Positions 1 through 9,134 of a DNA stretch of 64,000 nt are shown piece by piece. The notes beneath the pieces are model-generated. The model saw only the letters and a list, made by a program, of their open reading frames with translations, ran no database searches and was not told the origin of the DNA. Position 1 is the first letter of the stretch. The number at the start of each line of letters is the position of its first letter. The stretch spans positions 1,831,526 through 1,895,525 of the forward strand of contig NZ_SHNN01000001.1 in the NCBI RefSeq assembly GCF_026262625.1, given 5' to 3'. This stretch comes from Candidatus Litorirhabdus singularis. Lineage in GTDB: Bacteria > Pseudomonadota > Gammaproteobacteria > Pseudomonadales > Halieaceae. Both the position numbers and the translations under genes were made by a program.

Positions 1-420
1 ACAGAAGCCTATATGTGCTTTGATGCCATTGGCGGTGGCGGTATCGTGGATGACGTGCTGGCCGCGATGGAAGGTGCGGCCACGAAGGGGCAGGGTAGCA
101 TCGGGCCCTACGGTTCGGATGTGTTCAAACAGATCTATGTTTACGGTGGCTTGAGTCAGGAGCCAACGACACTGCAGCGCAGTTACGGTTTCAATTGGGG
201 GGTGGCAGGGTGGTTGACCACTCCATCTATGGTGAAATTGGGAGGGGCAAAAGTGCAGGCAATGAGGCGTCGCGTTGCCAGTGAGATTGACTCGACATTT
301 GCGAGCTCATATCAGGAAGAGGTATCGCTGTCTGGTGCGTTGCAGGTCGATCATATCGCCCGCTATGCCCGGCAATCCACTGGCAAAAAGTATTTGATCA
401 ACCCTTCCCTGGACTTGTAG
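1..420 (+). CDS. Zinc-type alcohol dehydrogenase / NADPH:quinone oxidoreductase family protein, C-terminal part
   Basis: The reading frame is open from the first base, so this is the 3' end of a gene starting outside the window. The residues FDAIGGGGIVDDVL, then GSDVFKQIYVYGGLS and a following GFNWGVAGWL segment, resemble the second half of the Rossmann domain and the C-terminal catalytic-fold return of medium-chain dehydrogenase/reductase quinone oxidoreductases. In that family the protein reduces quinones or enones with NAD(P)H in the cytoplasm. The N-terminal catalytic domain is not visible, so substrate and zinc status cannot be judged. A GST gene follows 99 bases downstream on the same strand, fitting a shared role with electrophilic compounds. 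Confidence 0.7.
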   Translation, partial: TEAYMCFDAIGGGGIVDDVLAAMEGAATKGQGSIGPYGSDVFKQIYVYGGLSQEPTTLQRSYGFNWGVAGWLTTPSMVKLGGAKVQAMRRRVASEIDSTFASSYQEEVSLSGALQVDHIARYARQSTGKKYLINPSLDL

Positions 421-519
421 GTTTACTAGCGGACTGGTCTTGCAAGCACTGTAAGCTTTTCTTCTTATGTAATAGTTATTGAGGGTGTAGCTCCTGCTCA
501 GACCTCTGGAGAATCATAA

Positions 520-1209
520 ATGAAGCTGATATCAGCAGATCTAAGTCCTTATTCCGCCAAAGTGCGAATGCAGATATACGCCATGGGGCTGACGGATATT
601 GAATTCGATCTGCCGCAAGAGGTTTTGATTGGAAAGCTCGCCAAGATCTCACCCATTGGCCGTATTCCCGTTCTGTTAACCGACAATGCGACGATCCCTG
701 AATCGGAGGTGATTGCCGAGTACCTGGATGATAGGTACCCCGATCAGGCGCTGCTGGGGCACACGCCGGAAGAGCGAGCACAAGTGCGCCTGATCTCACG
801 GATCGCCGACACCTACCTGATGAACAATATTTTTATGGTGCTCTCCCAGCTAGATCCCAGTTCCCGTGAGGATGCAGTGGTGAATCTGCTGATGGGACAG
901 GTTGAGCGTGGAATGGGGGCCTTGGAGCAACACATTGGTTCTGCGGAGTACGCGGTGGGGGATACGCTGACGCGAGCTGACTGCACCCTGGTGCCTGCGT
1001 TATTTATGTGTGAGCACACGGTGCCCTTACTGGGTGTGGAAAATCCAATACTGGTCACCGAGAAGGTGGCTGCTTACTGGCAGAAAATCCAGAATCATGA
1101 GCTCGCTGCCAAGGTTATCGCTGAAATGATGCGGGGCCTGATAGCGCGCAGGGATGGCAGTGAGAAGAAGATGGTGCTGGCAGCCATGGCTGCGGCGCGA
1201 GGCGAGTAA
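520..1209 (+). CDS. Glutathione S-transferase family protein
   Basis: A 229-residue protein with GST architecture: an N-terminal thioredoxin-like domain (about residues 1-78, with SPYSAKVR near the start and the cis-Pro/ESEVIAEYLDD glutathione-binding segment) and an all-helical C-terminal domain including the TRADCTLVPALF motif. Such enzymes conjugate or isomerise electrophiles with glutathione in the cytoplasm. GGAG at 508-511 lies 8 bases before the ATG. It sits between a quinone-reductase-like gene and a DUF3604 gene on the same strand, 26 bases before the latter, so the three may be co-transcribed. The substrate cannot be deduced. The C-terminal tail is Ala/Met rich and slightly longer than in typical bacterial GSTs. 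Confidence 0.85.
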   Translation: MKLISADLSPYSAKVRMQIYAMGLTDIEFDLPQEVLIGKLAKISPIGRIPVLLTDNATIPESEVIAEYLDDRYPDQALLGHTPEERAQVRLISRIADTYLMNNIFMVLSQLDPSSREDAVVNLLMGQVERGMGALEQHIGSAEYAVGDTLTRADCTLVPALFMCEHTVPLLGVENPILVTEKVAAYWQKIQNHELAAKVIAEMMRGLIARRDGSEKKMVLAAMAAARGE

Positions 1210-1235
1210 CGCTTATGCCAATAGGAAAAGGTAAG

Positions 1236-3092
1236 ATGAAACTATCTGCGAGCTGTGCGCTGCTGGTGATGGCGGTATCGAGCGCCCCGCTCCTCGGGCA
1301 GGACCGTACACTATACTGGGGCGACACTCACGTACACAGCACCAATAGCTTTGATGCCTATCTTGGATTCAATCGCTCTGTAGATCCCGCAACCGCCTAC
1401 CGTTATGCCCAAGGTAAACCCGTCATTCACCCTTACCACAAGGCGCGAGTGCAGATCGACACCCCTCTGGATTTTCTCGTCATTGCCGATCACGCCGAAC
1501 TCATGGGAGCGTTGCAAACGATAGCCGAGACAGGTATTCCTCGCGACGGCCTGGGTTTTCTCGACACCATGAAGAGTTGGTTTATCGAGTATCGGTTGCG
1601 CAAGGCGCTGCAGGAGTTCGATTTGTTCGGCTTGGCCTCTTCCATCATAAAGGATCGCGGTGGCCCCGTGGAGGCCGCACGGCCACCGGAGGAGGCAAGC
1701 AGGCCAATTCCCAATGCGGATGTCATGGCGAGCCGTACCTGGCAGCAATATACTCACGCGGCAGATGCGTACAACGATCCGGGGCGGTTTACGGCACTGA
1801 TCGGTTGGGAGTGGACCTCAGGGCCGGGCGGAGCGAATTTGCACCGGGTTGTTTTCACAGACGCCGACGGCGAAACGGCGCGCACATTTCAGCCCTACGG
1901 ATCTAATGAAAGCGCTTATCCCGAAGATCTGTGGGCCTGGCTAGAGGAAACATCGGCCGCAACCAGCTCGGAATTTGTTGCGATACCGCATAACTCCAAC
2001 ATTTCCAAAGGGTTCATGTTTCCTCAGACGACCATAAAGGACGAGCCAGTGAGTCTCGAGTATGCGCGGGCACGGCAGAAGTGGGAGCCGGTCGCGGAAA
2101 TCACTCAGTACAAGGGCGATTCAGAAACTGCAGCCCTTCTGTCGCCTAATGATGAATTTGCAGATTTCGAAACCTACGGTTTTTTTCTGCAGGCCAATGC
2201 CGAGGACTACATTCCGACGGAAGGGGATTACCTTCGCGGGGCACTTAAGCGTGGCCTGGAGTTCGACAGTAGCCTGGGAATAAATCCTTACAAATACGGT
2301 CTTATTGGTTCCACAGACTCACACACCGGCTTAGCTTCGGCAGAGGAAAGCAACTTTCACGGCAAGTTCGCGCGCGATGGCGTGCCGGAAAACAAAAGCA
2401 TGTATCCCGAGCAACCACACCGTTCGAGTGGCTGGGCCATGTCGGCGCAGGGCCTCGCCGCCGTGTGGGCCCAGGGCAATGATCGCGAGTCGATCATGGC
2501 AGCATTCAAACGTCGTGAGGTCTATGCCACGACCGGCCCCAGAATTAGCCTGCGATTTTTTGGCGGCTGGAATTTTACTCCTGAGGATCTGGATTCATCA
2601 GATTATGCCAACATCGGTTATACCAAGGGCGTTCCTATGGGCGGTGACCTGAGGAGAAACAATGAGGGAGACGCGCCAGGTTTTCTGATCAGAGCTGCCC
2701 GCGACCCTATCGGTGCCAACCTCGATCGAGTCCAGGTGGTGAAGGGGTGGCTCGATGCGCAAGGCAAGTCTCATGAGAAGGTATTCAATGTCGCCTGGGC
2801 GGGAGCCAGGCAGCCTGATACGACAGGAAAACTACCGGCAATCGGGAATACGGTGAATGAAGCCACCGCTGCCGTCAGCAATTCGATTGGCACGGAGGAA
2901 CTATCTACCCTTTGGGTCGATCCCGAGTTTGACGCGAGTGTACGCGCGTTCTACTACATTCGGGCGCTACAGATCCCTACGGCCAGGCACTCTCTGTACG
3001 ATGCTATCGCGCTGCAGATCCCTGAAAGCGACCGCGGTGCGAAGAGCATCCAAGAGCGAGCCTATTCATCTCCTATCTGGTATACGCCCTGA
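1236..3092 (+). CDS. DUF3604 family protein (first of three paralogs)
   Basis: Secreted protein of 618 residues from the ATG at 1236, chosen because AAAGG lies just upstream; the in-frame ATG at 1215 has no good ribosome-binding site and would spoil the signal peptide (residues about 1-22). Family landmarks are WGDTHVHS (His32/His34), VIADHAELMG, a PHNSN block, QYKGDSET, GSTDSHTG, VYATTGPRI and the terminal AYSSPIWYTP. The HxH, ADH and DSH motifs suggest a PHP-like metal-dependent hydrolase fold, but DUF3604 has no established reaction that I know of. It is clearly paralogous to the genes at 32153 and 36642. It probably shares a transcript with the GST upstream and the lamin-tail lipoprotein downstream. 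Confidence 0.9.
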   Translation: MKLSASCALLVMAVSSAPLLGQDRTLYWGDTHVHSTNSFDAYLGFNRSVDPATAYRYAQGKPVIHPYHKARVQIDTPLDFLVIADHAELMGALQTIAETGIPRDGLGFLDTMKSWFIEYRLRKALQEFDLFGLASSIIKDRGGPVEAARPPEEASRPIPNADVMASRTWQQYTHAADAYNDPGRFTALIGWEWTSGPGGANLHRVVFTDADGETARTFQPYGSNESAYPEDLWAWLEETSAATSSEFVAIPHNSNISKGFMFPQTTIKDEPVSLEYARARQKWEPVAEITQYKGDSETAALLSPNDEFADFETYGFFLQANAEDYIPTEGDYLRGALKRGLEFDSSLGINPYKYGLIGSTDSHTGLASAEESNFHGKFARDGVPENKSMYPEQPHRSSGWAMSAQGLAAVWAQGNDRESIMAAFKRREVYATTGPRISLRFFGGWNFTPEDLDSSDYANIGYTKGVPMGGDLRRNNEGDAPGFLIRAARDPIGANLDRVQVVKGWLDAQGKSHEKVFNVAWAGARQPDTTGKLPAIGNTVNEATAAVSNSIGTEELSTLWVDPEFDASVRAFYYIRALQIPTARHSLYDAIALQIPESDRGAKSIQERAYSSPIWYTP

Positions 3093-3153
3093 TTTAATGC
3101 AGACGGAGGCGAACCAGCGCCCTGCATGCGAAACTTTAGAAGGAATGAACCTC

Positions 3154-4350
3154 ATGCACAAACTACGTGGTATGCCGCCTCTCCCGGGGCTTTACATATT
3201 TGTCTTGGTTGCTCTGGCAGGGTGCCAGGATGAAGCGGTTGCCGTTTTTCCCGAGGGGCCCGGCGATGTACTGTTTACAGAAATAATGCCGGCGCTAGAA
3301 CCCGCGGATGGCAGTTGGTTAGAGCTATTTAACAACACTGACAAAAGCGTCAATCTTGAGCAATGTGTGATTGGTAGTAGCAATGGACAAGAGCTGTCTC
3401 TAGCTTCGTCACAGATTGTAGCTGCCAGGCAGTACCTAGCCGTGCATAGTGCCGACGTAACTCTTCCCGGCTTAAGCGATATCGCCAGCTTTTCCTTTCC
3501 AGTGGACGCCTTCCAGCTCAGCGCTGATGAAACACTGGTGTTGAAGTGCGGCGGCCGCACGGTTGATCAAGTCAGTTATCAGGTAAGCAGGCCAACCATG
3601 AGTGACAGGGTGCGGTCCTGGCAGCTGCATTTGAACCCCGCGGAACCTGGTAGATATACCAGCGAGTCCCATTGGTGCCATATTTTGCCGTCGGAGAAAT
3701 ATGAATTTTCCGTCAATCGATTCGCTACGCCTGGTTTTTCTAACTCTTTTTGCGACTCCAATATGCCCTTCGCTGTCTTCGATAATCAGGCGGCGGTGCT
3801 CATAGAGGGCGTGGATCTGGAGGCAACACTTAAAGTTGCCGAGGCAGAATTTGCGCGTAAAAGCGCTACATCTGAGCTGGTTATATGGGGTATTCGAGAT
3901 CAGGTGATCACGCCGGCCATCGCCCGCACAATTTCTGAGATGTATTTTGCCAATATCGAAATGCTGTATGACACTCAGCCGTTTATGGCACTCGACTGGA
4001 ATCACGCGGTGTGGCATTTTGCCTGGGCTATTTCGAACTTGTATCGCAATGGAGACTCTGCGGTTAAGAGGGAACTGCAAGCGGCTTATGAGGACGCACT
4101 GACACGCCCGGAGACATTGGATCGTAACAAGTATGTGGCCGCGGAGTATGTTCGCGGCGAACGGATTGTTATGGGTGATATGCACACGCCAGCGCATAAC
4201 CGGATGCGAGAGCTGATTGTCGCGCCCACAAACCCCAGTTACCTAAGCAGCTACGAAGAATATCAGGAGAATGGACGAAGCTCGCTAGAAACCATCGGGC
4301 TTCATTATCTCTATGTTGTGTTTGCTTTTTTCTCCGAATCATTCAAATGA
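3154..4350 (+). CDS. Lamin-tail-domain lipoprotein, function unknown
   Basis: Starting at ATG 3154 (AGAAGGA 10 bases upstream), the product has a signal sequence ending in a lipobox, LVALAGC, so it is probably a lipid-anchored envelope protein of 398 residues. Residues about 35-140 match a lamin-tail domain: VLFTEIMP, then SWLELFNNT, VNLEQCVI and a closing VLKCGGRTVDQVSY. The C-terminal half (about 190-398) is helical and includes LDWNHAVWHFAWAISNLYRN; I do not recognise it. An alternative ATG at 3145 sits too close to the AAGGA. A long open frame extends upstream into the DUF3604 gene but is only overlap. The stop codon at 4348-4350 is followed almost at once by IS6 remnant DNA, so the original 3' flank is lost. 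Confidence 0.7.
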   Translation: MHKLRGMPPLPGLYIFVLVALAGCQDEAVAVFPEGPGDVLFTEIMPALEPADGSWLELFNNTDKSVNLEQCVIGSSNGQELSLASSQIVAARQYLAVHSADVTLPGLSDIASFSFPVDAFQLSADETLVLKCGGRTVDQVSYQVSRPTMSDRVRSWQLHLNPAEPGRYTSESHWCHILPSEKYEFSVNRFATPGFSNSFCDSNMPFAVFDNQAAVLIEGVDLEATLKVAEAEFARKSATSELVIWGIRDQVITPAIARTISEMYFANIEMLYDTQPFMALDWNHAVWHFAWAISNLYRNGDSAVKRELQAAYEDALTRPETLDRNKYVAAEYVRGERIVMGDMHTPAHNRMRELIVAPTNPSYLSSYEEYQENGRSSLETIGLHYLYVVFAFFSESFK

Positions 4351-4382
4351 ATGGGTTATGCGAAGGTTGGTGAGCTGAGTGG

Positions 4383-4777
4383 CAGTCGTGAAGCCATCCG
4401 CCTGTTGCGATCCAGTGGCACCGAGCCCACGAAAATCGTGACGGATAAGTTGCGTAGCTACCCCGTAGCCCATCGGAAAGTCATGCCAGACACGATCCAC
4501 AGTACTCAACAGCATGAGAATAACCGGGTCGAGTAATCGCATGAAGCTACGAGGTTACGTGAACAAGGTATGCGATGATTCAAATCAGTTAGTCAGGCTC
4601 AGAGATTCTTGGGCGCCCAGGCATCGGTGAGTGATTTATTCAATCTAGGCAAGCATCTAGTCCGGGCTGAAGATTATAGGAATTTCAGGACAGCCGCGTT
4701 TACAGATTGGGTCATGGTGGCAGCTTGAGATCGGGCGTTACATTTGGCTGGCTTCAGGAAGTTAACTTGCCAGTACC
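4383..4777 (+). mobile_element. IS6-family element, truncated copy 1
   Basis: A fragment of the window's recurrent IS6-family element. It begins with bases encoding SREAIRL and jumps directly at about 4401 to those encoding LLRSSGTEP, a deletion between two short CGCCTG repeats. The transposase C-terminus follows with several stops and frameshifts. The right terminal repeat is TTAACTTGCCAGTACC at 4762-4777. The left end is missing. It lies between the lamin-tail gene and the Rho paralog. Confidence 0.85.
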
Positions 4778-4815
4778 ATCTGCAGATTTGATAAATTTTC
4801 CAAAAATATTGGCAG

Positions 4816-5760
4816 CTAACGGTTCAATAGATCGGCATTCGTTGGGTATTTCTCAAGTAATTCAACAAGCTTCTTGGTGCCTTCTACAGGTTTAAGATGT
4901 GTAAGCGCCCTCCGTAAACCTCTTACCTTTTCGATTTCTTTCGGATCTAGAAGAAGCTCCTCACGCCGCGTACTGCTTTTAGAAATATCCAGCGCGGGAA
5001 AAATCCGTTGTTCTGCAACCTCCCGTGATAAAACGATTTCCATATTACCCGTACCTTTGAACTCCTCAAATATCACCTGGTCCATCCGGCTTCCGGTATC
5101 GACGAGTATTGTCGCTAGAATGGTAAGCGACCCACCATTCTCAATCTTTCTAGCTGCGCCAAATAACTTGCGTGGTATTTCCATTGCTCTAGCGTCAAGT
5201 CCGCCCGTCATGGTGCGACCGCGGCCCTTCTGCTCTGCATTATGTACACGTGAGAGCCTTGTCAGAGAGTCAATGACAATCATTACATCGTGCCCCTCGC
5301 CAGCTTGCTGGCGGGCGGTGTTAAGAAGGGCATTGGCCACTCGAACGTGTTGGTCATAGCTTTCATCCGAGGATGAGGCGTGTACCTCTGCCGGCACGCT
5401 GCGTCTAAAATCAGTCACTTCTTCTGGCCGCTCATCAATGAGTAACGCATAGAGCTTTATGTCGGGATAAGCTTTCCCCACAGCCTGGCAAATATGCTTT
5501 AAAAGCGTTGTTTTCCCGCAGCCCGGTGGAGCAACAATCAAACCTCGCTGCCCCATTCCTATTGGCGTGATCAAATCCATCGCTCGGGTGGTGAGTTGCC
5601 CAGAACCTAATTCCAGGCGAATGCACTGACACGGATTAATGGCTATGCCATTTAAAAAACGCTTTTGTGGGTCACCAGGAGATACAGCTTTGACCAACTC
5701 ATCTGCTTTTTTGGAGTCTCTCTTTCTTTTCACATTCAAAGACAATGTCTTTCTCGTCAT
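4816..5760 (-). CDS. Rho-like RNA-dependent ATPase lacking the N-terminal RNA-binding domain
   Basis: Product of 314 residues covering only the motor half of transcription terminator Rho (usual length about 420). Visible motifs are LITPIGMGQRGLIVAPP, Walker A APPGCGKTTLL (residues 77-87), the catalytic-glutamate segment IDERPEEV, Walker B IVIDSLTRL (161-169), the RNA-contact loop GRGRTMTGGLD and the conserved DTGSRMDQVIFEEFKGTGN. The first 45 residues are basic and replace the Rho helix bundle and cold-shock-like primary RNA-binding domain. About 110 bases upstream of the ATG contain stops and no trace of the missing domain. The gene lies alone between two IS6 copies (right end 4777, left end 5870). 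It could be a decayed or captured rho copy, or a short Rho variant needing a partner for RNA loading. The preserved motor motifs argue against long neutrality. Confidence 0.88.
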   Translation of the reverse strand: MTRKTLSLNVKRKRDSKKADELVKAVSPGDPQKRFLNGIAINPCQCIRLELGSGQLTTRAMDLITPIGMGQRGLIVAPPGCGKTTLLKHICQAVGKAYPDIKLYALLIDERPEEVTDFRRSVPAEVHASSSDESYDQHVRVANALLNTARQQAGEGHDVMIVIDSLTRLSRVHNAEQKGRGRTMTGGLDARAMEIPRKLFGAARKIENGGSLTILATILVDTGSRMDQVIFEEFKGTGNMEIVLSREVAEQRIFPALDISKSSTRREELLLDPKEIEKVRGLRRALTHLKPVEGTKKLVELLEKYPTNADLLNR

Positions 5761-5869
5761 GATATCGGTCTTTAGCTCTAGAGAATTAAGTGTTTTTCGA
5801 TCTGTTCAAGTAGTCTACCGCAGCTGGTCAGCGAATATCCGCTATACGAGCAGTCATTTTTAGTTCTGA

Positions 5870-6381
5870 GGTTATTGCCAGCTTAGCTGACCGATTTGAG
5901 TAAAACCGGCTGATGAACACATACTAACGCCATCGTTTCCCACCCGAAATCATTGGCTACGGCGATATCTTTTACATCCGATGAAGTATTCATCAAAATC
6001 AACGGCAGCAGCATTATCTATGGCGAGCCGTTGATCAGGACGGCGAAGTGATAGATATTATTCTGCAGGCCAAGCGCGATGGCGCAGCAGTAAGGCGCTT
6101 CTTCAGAAGCCTGTTGCGATCTAGTGGCACTGAGCCCAGGAAAGTCGTGACGGACAAGCTACGAAGTTATCCGGTGGCTCAGCGTGAGGTCATGCCTGAC
6201 GCGATTCACAGCACGCAGCAGTATGAGAATAAGCGGGCCGGGCAATCGTATGATGCGACGAGGGTCAGGGCTCAGCATTATCGCGAAATGAGGGTGAGTG
6301 CGTTTAATGAATGGAGTAGGGCAGTAGCTTGACCTAGGCGGCCTACCTTTACCGGGCGAGAACAGTTAACTTGGCAGAACC
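5870..6381 (+). mobile_element. IS6-family element, internally deleted copy 2
   Basis: Left end GGTTATTGCCAGCTTA at 5870 and right end TTAACTTGGCAGAACC at 6366-6381 bound a 512-bp derivative. The transposase begins at ATG 5913 (MNTY-like, frameshifted) and loses the middle of the gene at about 5960, where IIGY joins GDIFYI. The catalytic-core remnant in the open frame 6048-6332 includes VVTDKLRSYPVAQREV. Neither insert A nor insert C is present; the region for B is deleted. The copy cannot encode an active enzyme. Confidence 0.88.
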
Positions 6382-6432
6382 CTAATTCGCCAAGCACAGT
6401 CTAGAAAACAAGGAATTAAGAGTAAAGACACT

Positions 6433-7341
6433 ATGCAGCGACTCAACGAAAAGTTTGCTTTAGACGGCGAAGATCACCACCTCTGCGTAGTTCAGGGCAA
6501 AGGGGGCATGCCTGTCATCGATATAAGAAACAGATTTGCGACGGCGTTCATTAGCCTGCAGGGAGCACATGTGCTCAGCTGGACTCCCGAAGGCCAGGAC
6601 GATGTTCTCTGGTTGTCAGAAGAGGCCCGCTTTGCACCCGGCAAGTCCGTGCGTGGCGGCATTCCTATTTGCTGGCCATGGTTTGGGGCACACTCATCAA
6701 ACTCCAGTCTTCCGTCACATGGCCTCGCTAGAACCGCTATGTGGGAAATTCTGGGGACTCAGGAGCGGGAAGACGGCAGCACACGCATTACCTTCACCCT
6801 CACGCCACAGCCAGGCAACGAACAGTTGTGGCCGGCACACACGACCTTGCAATACATGGTAACCATCGGCAAAACGCTGGAAATGGAATTGGTGACAAGC
6901 AACAACGGCGCTGATGACATCACCATCGGCCAGGCGCTGCATACCTATTTCAGTATCGGGAATGTCGATTCGGTATCGCTGCATGGGCTGGACAATGACA
7001 GTTATCTGGACAAACTCGAAGGTTTTGCCAGGAAGCATCAGCGCGGCCCTGTCATAATCCAGGGAGAGGTCGACCGGGTATATATTGATACGGTAGACGA
7101 GTGTGTGATCGAGGATAAATCGCTAGAACGCACTATAACCATAAACAAACGCGGTAGTCATTCTACGGTTGTCTGGAACCCTTGGAAGGAAACCGCCGAG
7201 AAGCTGGGCGACATGGGCGAAGAGGGGTACAAAAAGATGCTGTGTGTCGAGACCTGCAATGCAGCTGATGATGTGGTCACCATCGCGCCGGGCAAGGCAC
7301 ATCATCTGTGGGTACAGTACCAAGTCTCTAATACGCAATAG
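6433..7341 (+). CDS. yeaD: D-hexose-6-phosphate mutarotase (aldose 1-epimerase-like)
   Basis: A 302-residue YeaD-type galactose-mutarotase-fold protein. It should interconvert alpha and beta anomers of glucose-6-phosphate or similar hexose phosphates in the cytoplasm. Supporting motifs are FISLQGAHVLSW, the RGGIPICWPWFG block, SHGLAR (His96), GQALHTYF with the catalytic His170, and MLCVETCNA with the catalytic Glu273. Length and motif order are normal for the family, so the gene seems intact. It stands alone between the right end of an IS6 remnant (6381) and a VPLPA-CTERM gene, with no sugar-metabolism neighbours. It may therefore have been moved here with the insertion sequences. Confidence 0.93.
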   Translation: MQRLNEKFALDGEDHHLCVVQGKGGMPVIDIRNRFATAFISLQGAHVLSWTPEGQDDVLWLSEEARFAPGKSVRGGIPICWPWFGAHSSNSSLPSHGLARTAMWEILGTQEREDGSTRITFTLTPQPGNEQLWPAHTTLQYMVTIGKTLEMELVTSNNGADDITIGQALHTYFSIGNVDSVSLHGLDNDSYLDKLEGFARKHQRGPVIIQGEVDRVYIDTVDECVIEDKSLERTITINKRGSHSTVVWNPWKETAEKLGDMGEEGYKKMLCVETCNAADDVVTIAPGKAHHLWVQYQVSNTQ

Positions 7342-7507
7342 CCATATAATGTCGCAGTTGGCACGCATTTCATGCCATTCCTCAATCCAGAATGCGCACT
7401 GATTCATTTAGACCTACTTATGATATCAATTATTGTTTTATATCAATCACGGCTTTTAACTAACGTAATATCCTTCAATAGCATTCTAAATAGGCTATGG
7501 AATAAAG

Positions 7508-8086
7508 ATGAAAAAATGTCGGTTGTTGTTGGTAGGTATTTCACTATTTTTTGTTGTTGGAACTTCTTCTGCTGTTTGGGCGGCTGTTTTGTCAGGCCCT
7601 CTCGATTCCAGGGAAAACACAACTTATTCATTTGGTGATGGAACTCATAACCTAAATATCAAGTGGGTTCTGCCGGGATCGACTGGTATTATTCTAGGGC
7701 CCAATAATCGTAATACTCTCTATCCTGGCACTTCTGATGCTTTGCTTTCAAATTTGGGTTTCTCTGTTGATATCGACACATTGGATACAGAGGCAGCAGT
7801 AGCCGCTTCCGCCCCTTATGCCTGGGCCGACCTGAGCAGGAACTTTGTTCCGGGACAATGGATAGCGTTTAAAGGTCTAAATGGCTACTACGGTGTTTGG
7901 CATATAGAGAGAGCCATAGATTGGGATAGCAATTTTGGGCTGCCTGGCAAGATAGCGGGAATCTGGTATTTTCAGGATGATGGCACCAGCAGTTTTGTTT
8001 CTAATGTCCCTGTTCCTGGCGCAATATGGCTATTTGGTTCAGCGATAATTGGTTTGGTTGGAATGGCCAAGCGCAAGCAAGCTTAG
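7508..8086 (+). CDS. VPLPA-CTERM sorting-domain surface protein
   Basis: A 192-residue exported protein. Residues 1-26 are a signal peptide (basic start, hydrophobic LLLVGISLFFVVG core). The C-terminus carries VPVPGAIWLFGSAIIGLVG followed by a basic MAKRK tail, the tripartite VPLPA-CTERM sorting signal that exosortase/XrtA-type enzymes recognise in Gram-negative bacteria. The mature middle (about 27-160) is aromatic-rich and not recognised. Local codon use is more AT-rich than in neighbouring genes, suggesting separate acquisition. A clear hairpin terminator follows at 8112. No exosortase gene is in the window, so processing must rely on an enzyme encoded elsewhere. Confidence 0.85.
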   Translation: MKKCRLLLVGISLFFVVGTSSAVWAAVLSGPLDSRENTTYSFGDGTHNLNIKWVLPGSTGIILGPNNRNTLYPGTSDALLSNLGFSVDIDTLDTEAAVAASAPYAWADLSRNFVPGQWIAFKGLNGYYGVWHIERAIDWDSNFGLPGKIAGIWYFQDDGTSSFVSNVPVPGAIWLFGSAIIGLVGMAKRKQA

Positions 8087-8111
8087 AACTCGGCTCCAAA
8101 TCGATTGTAGA

Positions 8112-8138
8112 AAGGCGGCTAACTAGTCGCCTTTTTTA
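8112..8138 (+). terminator. Rho-independent terminator after VPLPA-CTERM gene
   Basis: AAGGCG (8112-8117) and CGCCTT (8128-8133) form a stem around a short loop, followed by a T-run. It begins 25 bases after the stop codon of the surface-protein gene. Confidence 0.8.
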
Positions 8139-8182
8139 TTTCTGTTGAGTGTCCGCATAGAGACTGGTCGGGTTTCAGGAAG

Positions 8183-8198
8183 TTAACTTGTGAGTACC
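8183..8198 (+). repeat. Solo IS6 right terminal repeat
   Basis: TTAACTTGTGAGTACC matches the right end of the local IS6 element, preceded by the usual TTTCAGGAAG sub-terminal bases from about 8172. No transposase sequence remains. It is a scar between the terminator and the LysR gene, which ends 10 bases later. Confidence 0.75.
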
Positions 8199-8207
8199 GG
8201 CGATGCC

Positions 8208-9113
8208 TTAAAGTCGGCTGTGGATATCCATAAGGTGCTCTCTCAGCCAGATGTGCCCGGGATCGTTGTCGTTGCTGCTATGCCAAGTGAAGAACACGGG
8301 AAGTTTCCTCTCCAATGGAAATTTTACGATTTTGAGAGGGTGAACTTCGGCGAAGCTCTTGGCGATTTGCATGGGCATGCTGCACACCAGATCCGTGCTA
8401 CTGAGTATGCGCGGTACATTGAAAAAACTGTGTACAGATACCCTGTGCTTGCGCTTGAGGCCGTGGGCCCAGAGCTCGCGATCAATGATGCTGGGGCCGT
8501 AGCCGCCGGGTAATTCGAACACGAGGTGCTCCAGTGCCGCATACTGTTTTAGGCTGAGAGTGTTCTTCACTGTCGGGTGATCTCGTCGGACCAGGCAGAC
8601 TTCTTCGGTGGTACCGGCTTGCTGAGAGATGAGTTCTGCATCATCCATGGGCGTTACCCAGACGTGAAGATCGACATTGCCGAAATGCATTTCTTTTTTC
8701 AGGTCCATACCTGCCGCCGATAGCGTTCTAAGACGAATATCGGAGTCGTGCTCTTGAAGTGACTGAATCAGGCGCGGTAACAGAGCCAATTCACCGTAAT
8801 CACCCAGCACCAGATTGAAGGTGCGCTCGCTGGCGGCGACATTAAACTCGGCGGCTTGTTCCAGTGCACCAGAGACCATGTCCAGGGCGCGCCGGATTGG
8901 GGCTGCAAGTTGCAGGGCGCGAGGGGTTGGCTTGACGCCGCGGCCAGTGCGCTCGAACAGTTCATCCTTGGCGATGTGCCGGAAGCGGGCGATGGCTATG
9001 CTCACGGCCGGTTGGCTCATTCCAATTTTTTCGGCGGCGCGGGTGACATTGCCTTCGGTTATCACCGCATCAAAGACGGTTAGCAGATTAAGATCTATAG
9101 CTCTTAGGTTCAT
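8208..9113 (-). CDS. LysR-family transcriptional regulator
   Basis: A 301-residue LysR protein. The N-terminal winged helix-turn-helix (about 1-65) begins MNLRAIDLNLLTVFDAVITE and contains AAEKIGMSQPAVSIAIARFR. The rest is the substrate-binding-like co-inducer domain, nearest in layout to NodD/NahR/LinR-type regulators. It is transcribed divergently from the TonB receptor at 9266 across a 152-base AT-rich gap, the classic arrangement for a LysR protein controlling the adjacent operon. The inferred target is therefore the receptor-peptidase-amidase-symporter block, with the imported compound or a breakdown product as inducer. Its 3' end is close to an IS scar but the protein appears complete. 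Confidence 0.92.
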   Translation of the reverse strand: MNLRAIDLNLLTVFDAVITEGNVTRAAEKIGMSQPAVSIAIARFRHIAKDELFERTGRGVKPTPRALQLAAPIRRALDMVSGALEQAAEFNVAASERTFNLVLGDYGELALLPRLIQSLQEHDSDIRLRTLSAAGMDLKKEMHFGNVDLHVWVTPMDDAELISQQAGTTEEVCLVRRDHPTVKNTLSLKQYAALEHLVFELPGGYGPSIIDRELWAHGLKRKHRVSVHSFFNVPRILSSTDLVCSMPMQIAKSFAEVHPLKIVKFPLERKLPVFFTWHSSNDNDPGHIWLREHLMDIHSRL

Positions 9114-9134
9114 GGGGTCTCCACAGCTGCCTCT

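Noticed and set aside
2857..3153. Long N-terminal extension of the lamin-tail lipoprotein
   Set aside because: It overlaps the DUF3604 gene in another frame, and the lipoprotein signal sequence begins only at 3154.
4816..6381. Rho paralog as part of a standard composite transposon
   Set aside because: Both flanking IS copies are internally deleted and neither encodes transposase; past transport is possible but present self-mobility is not supported.
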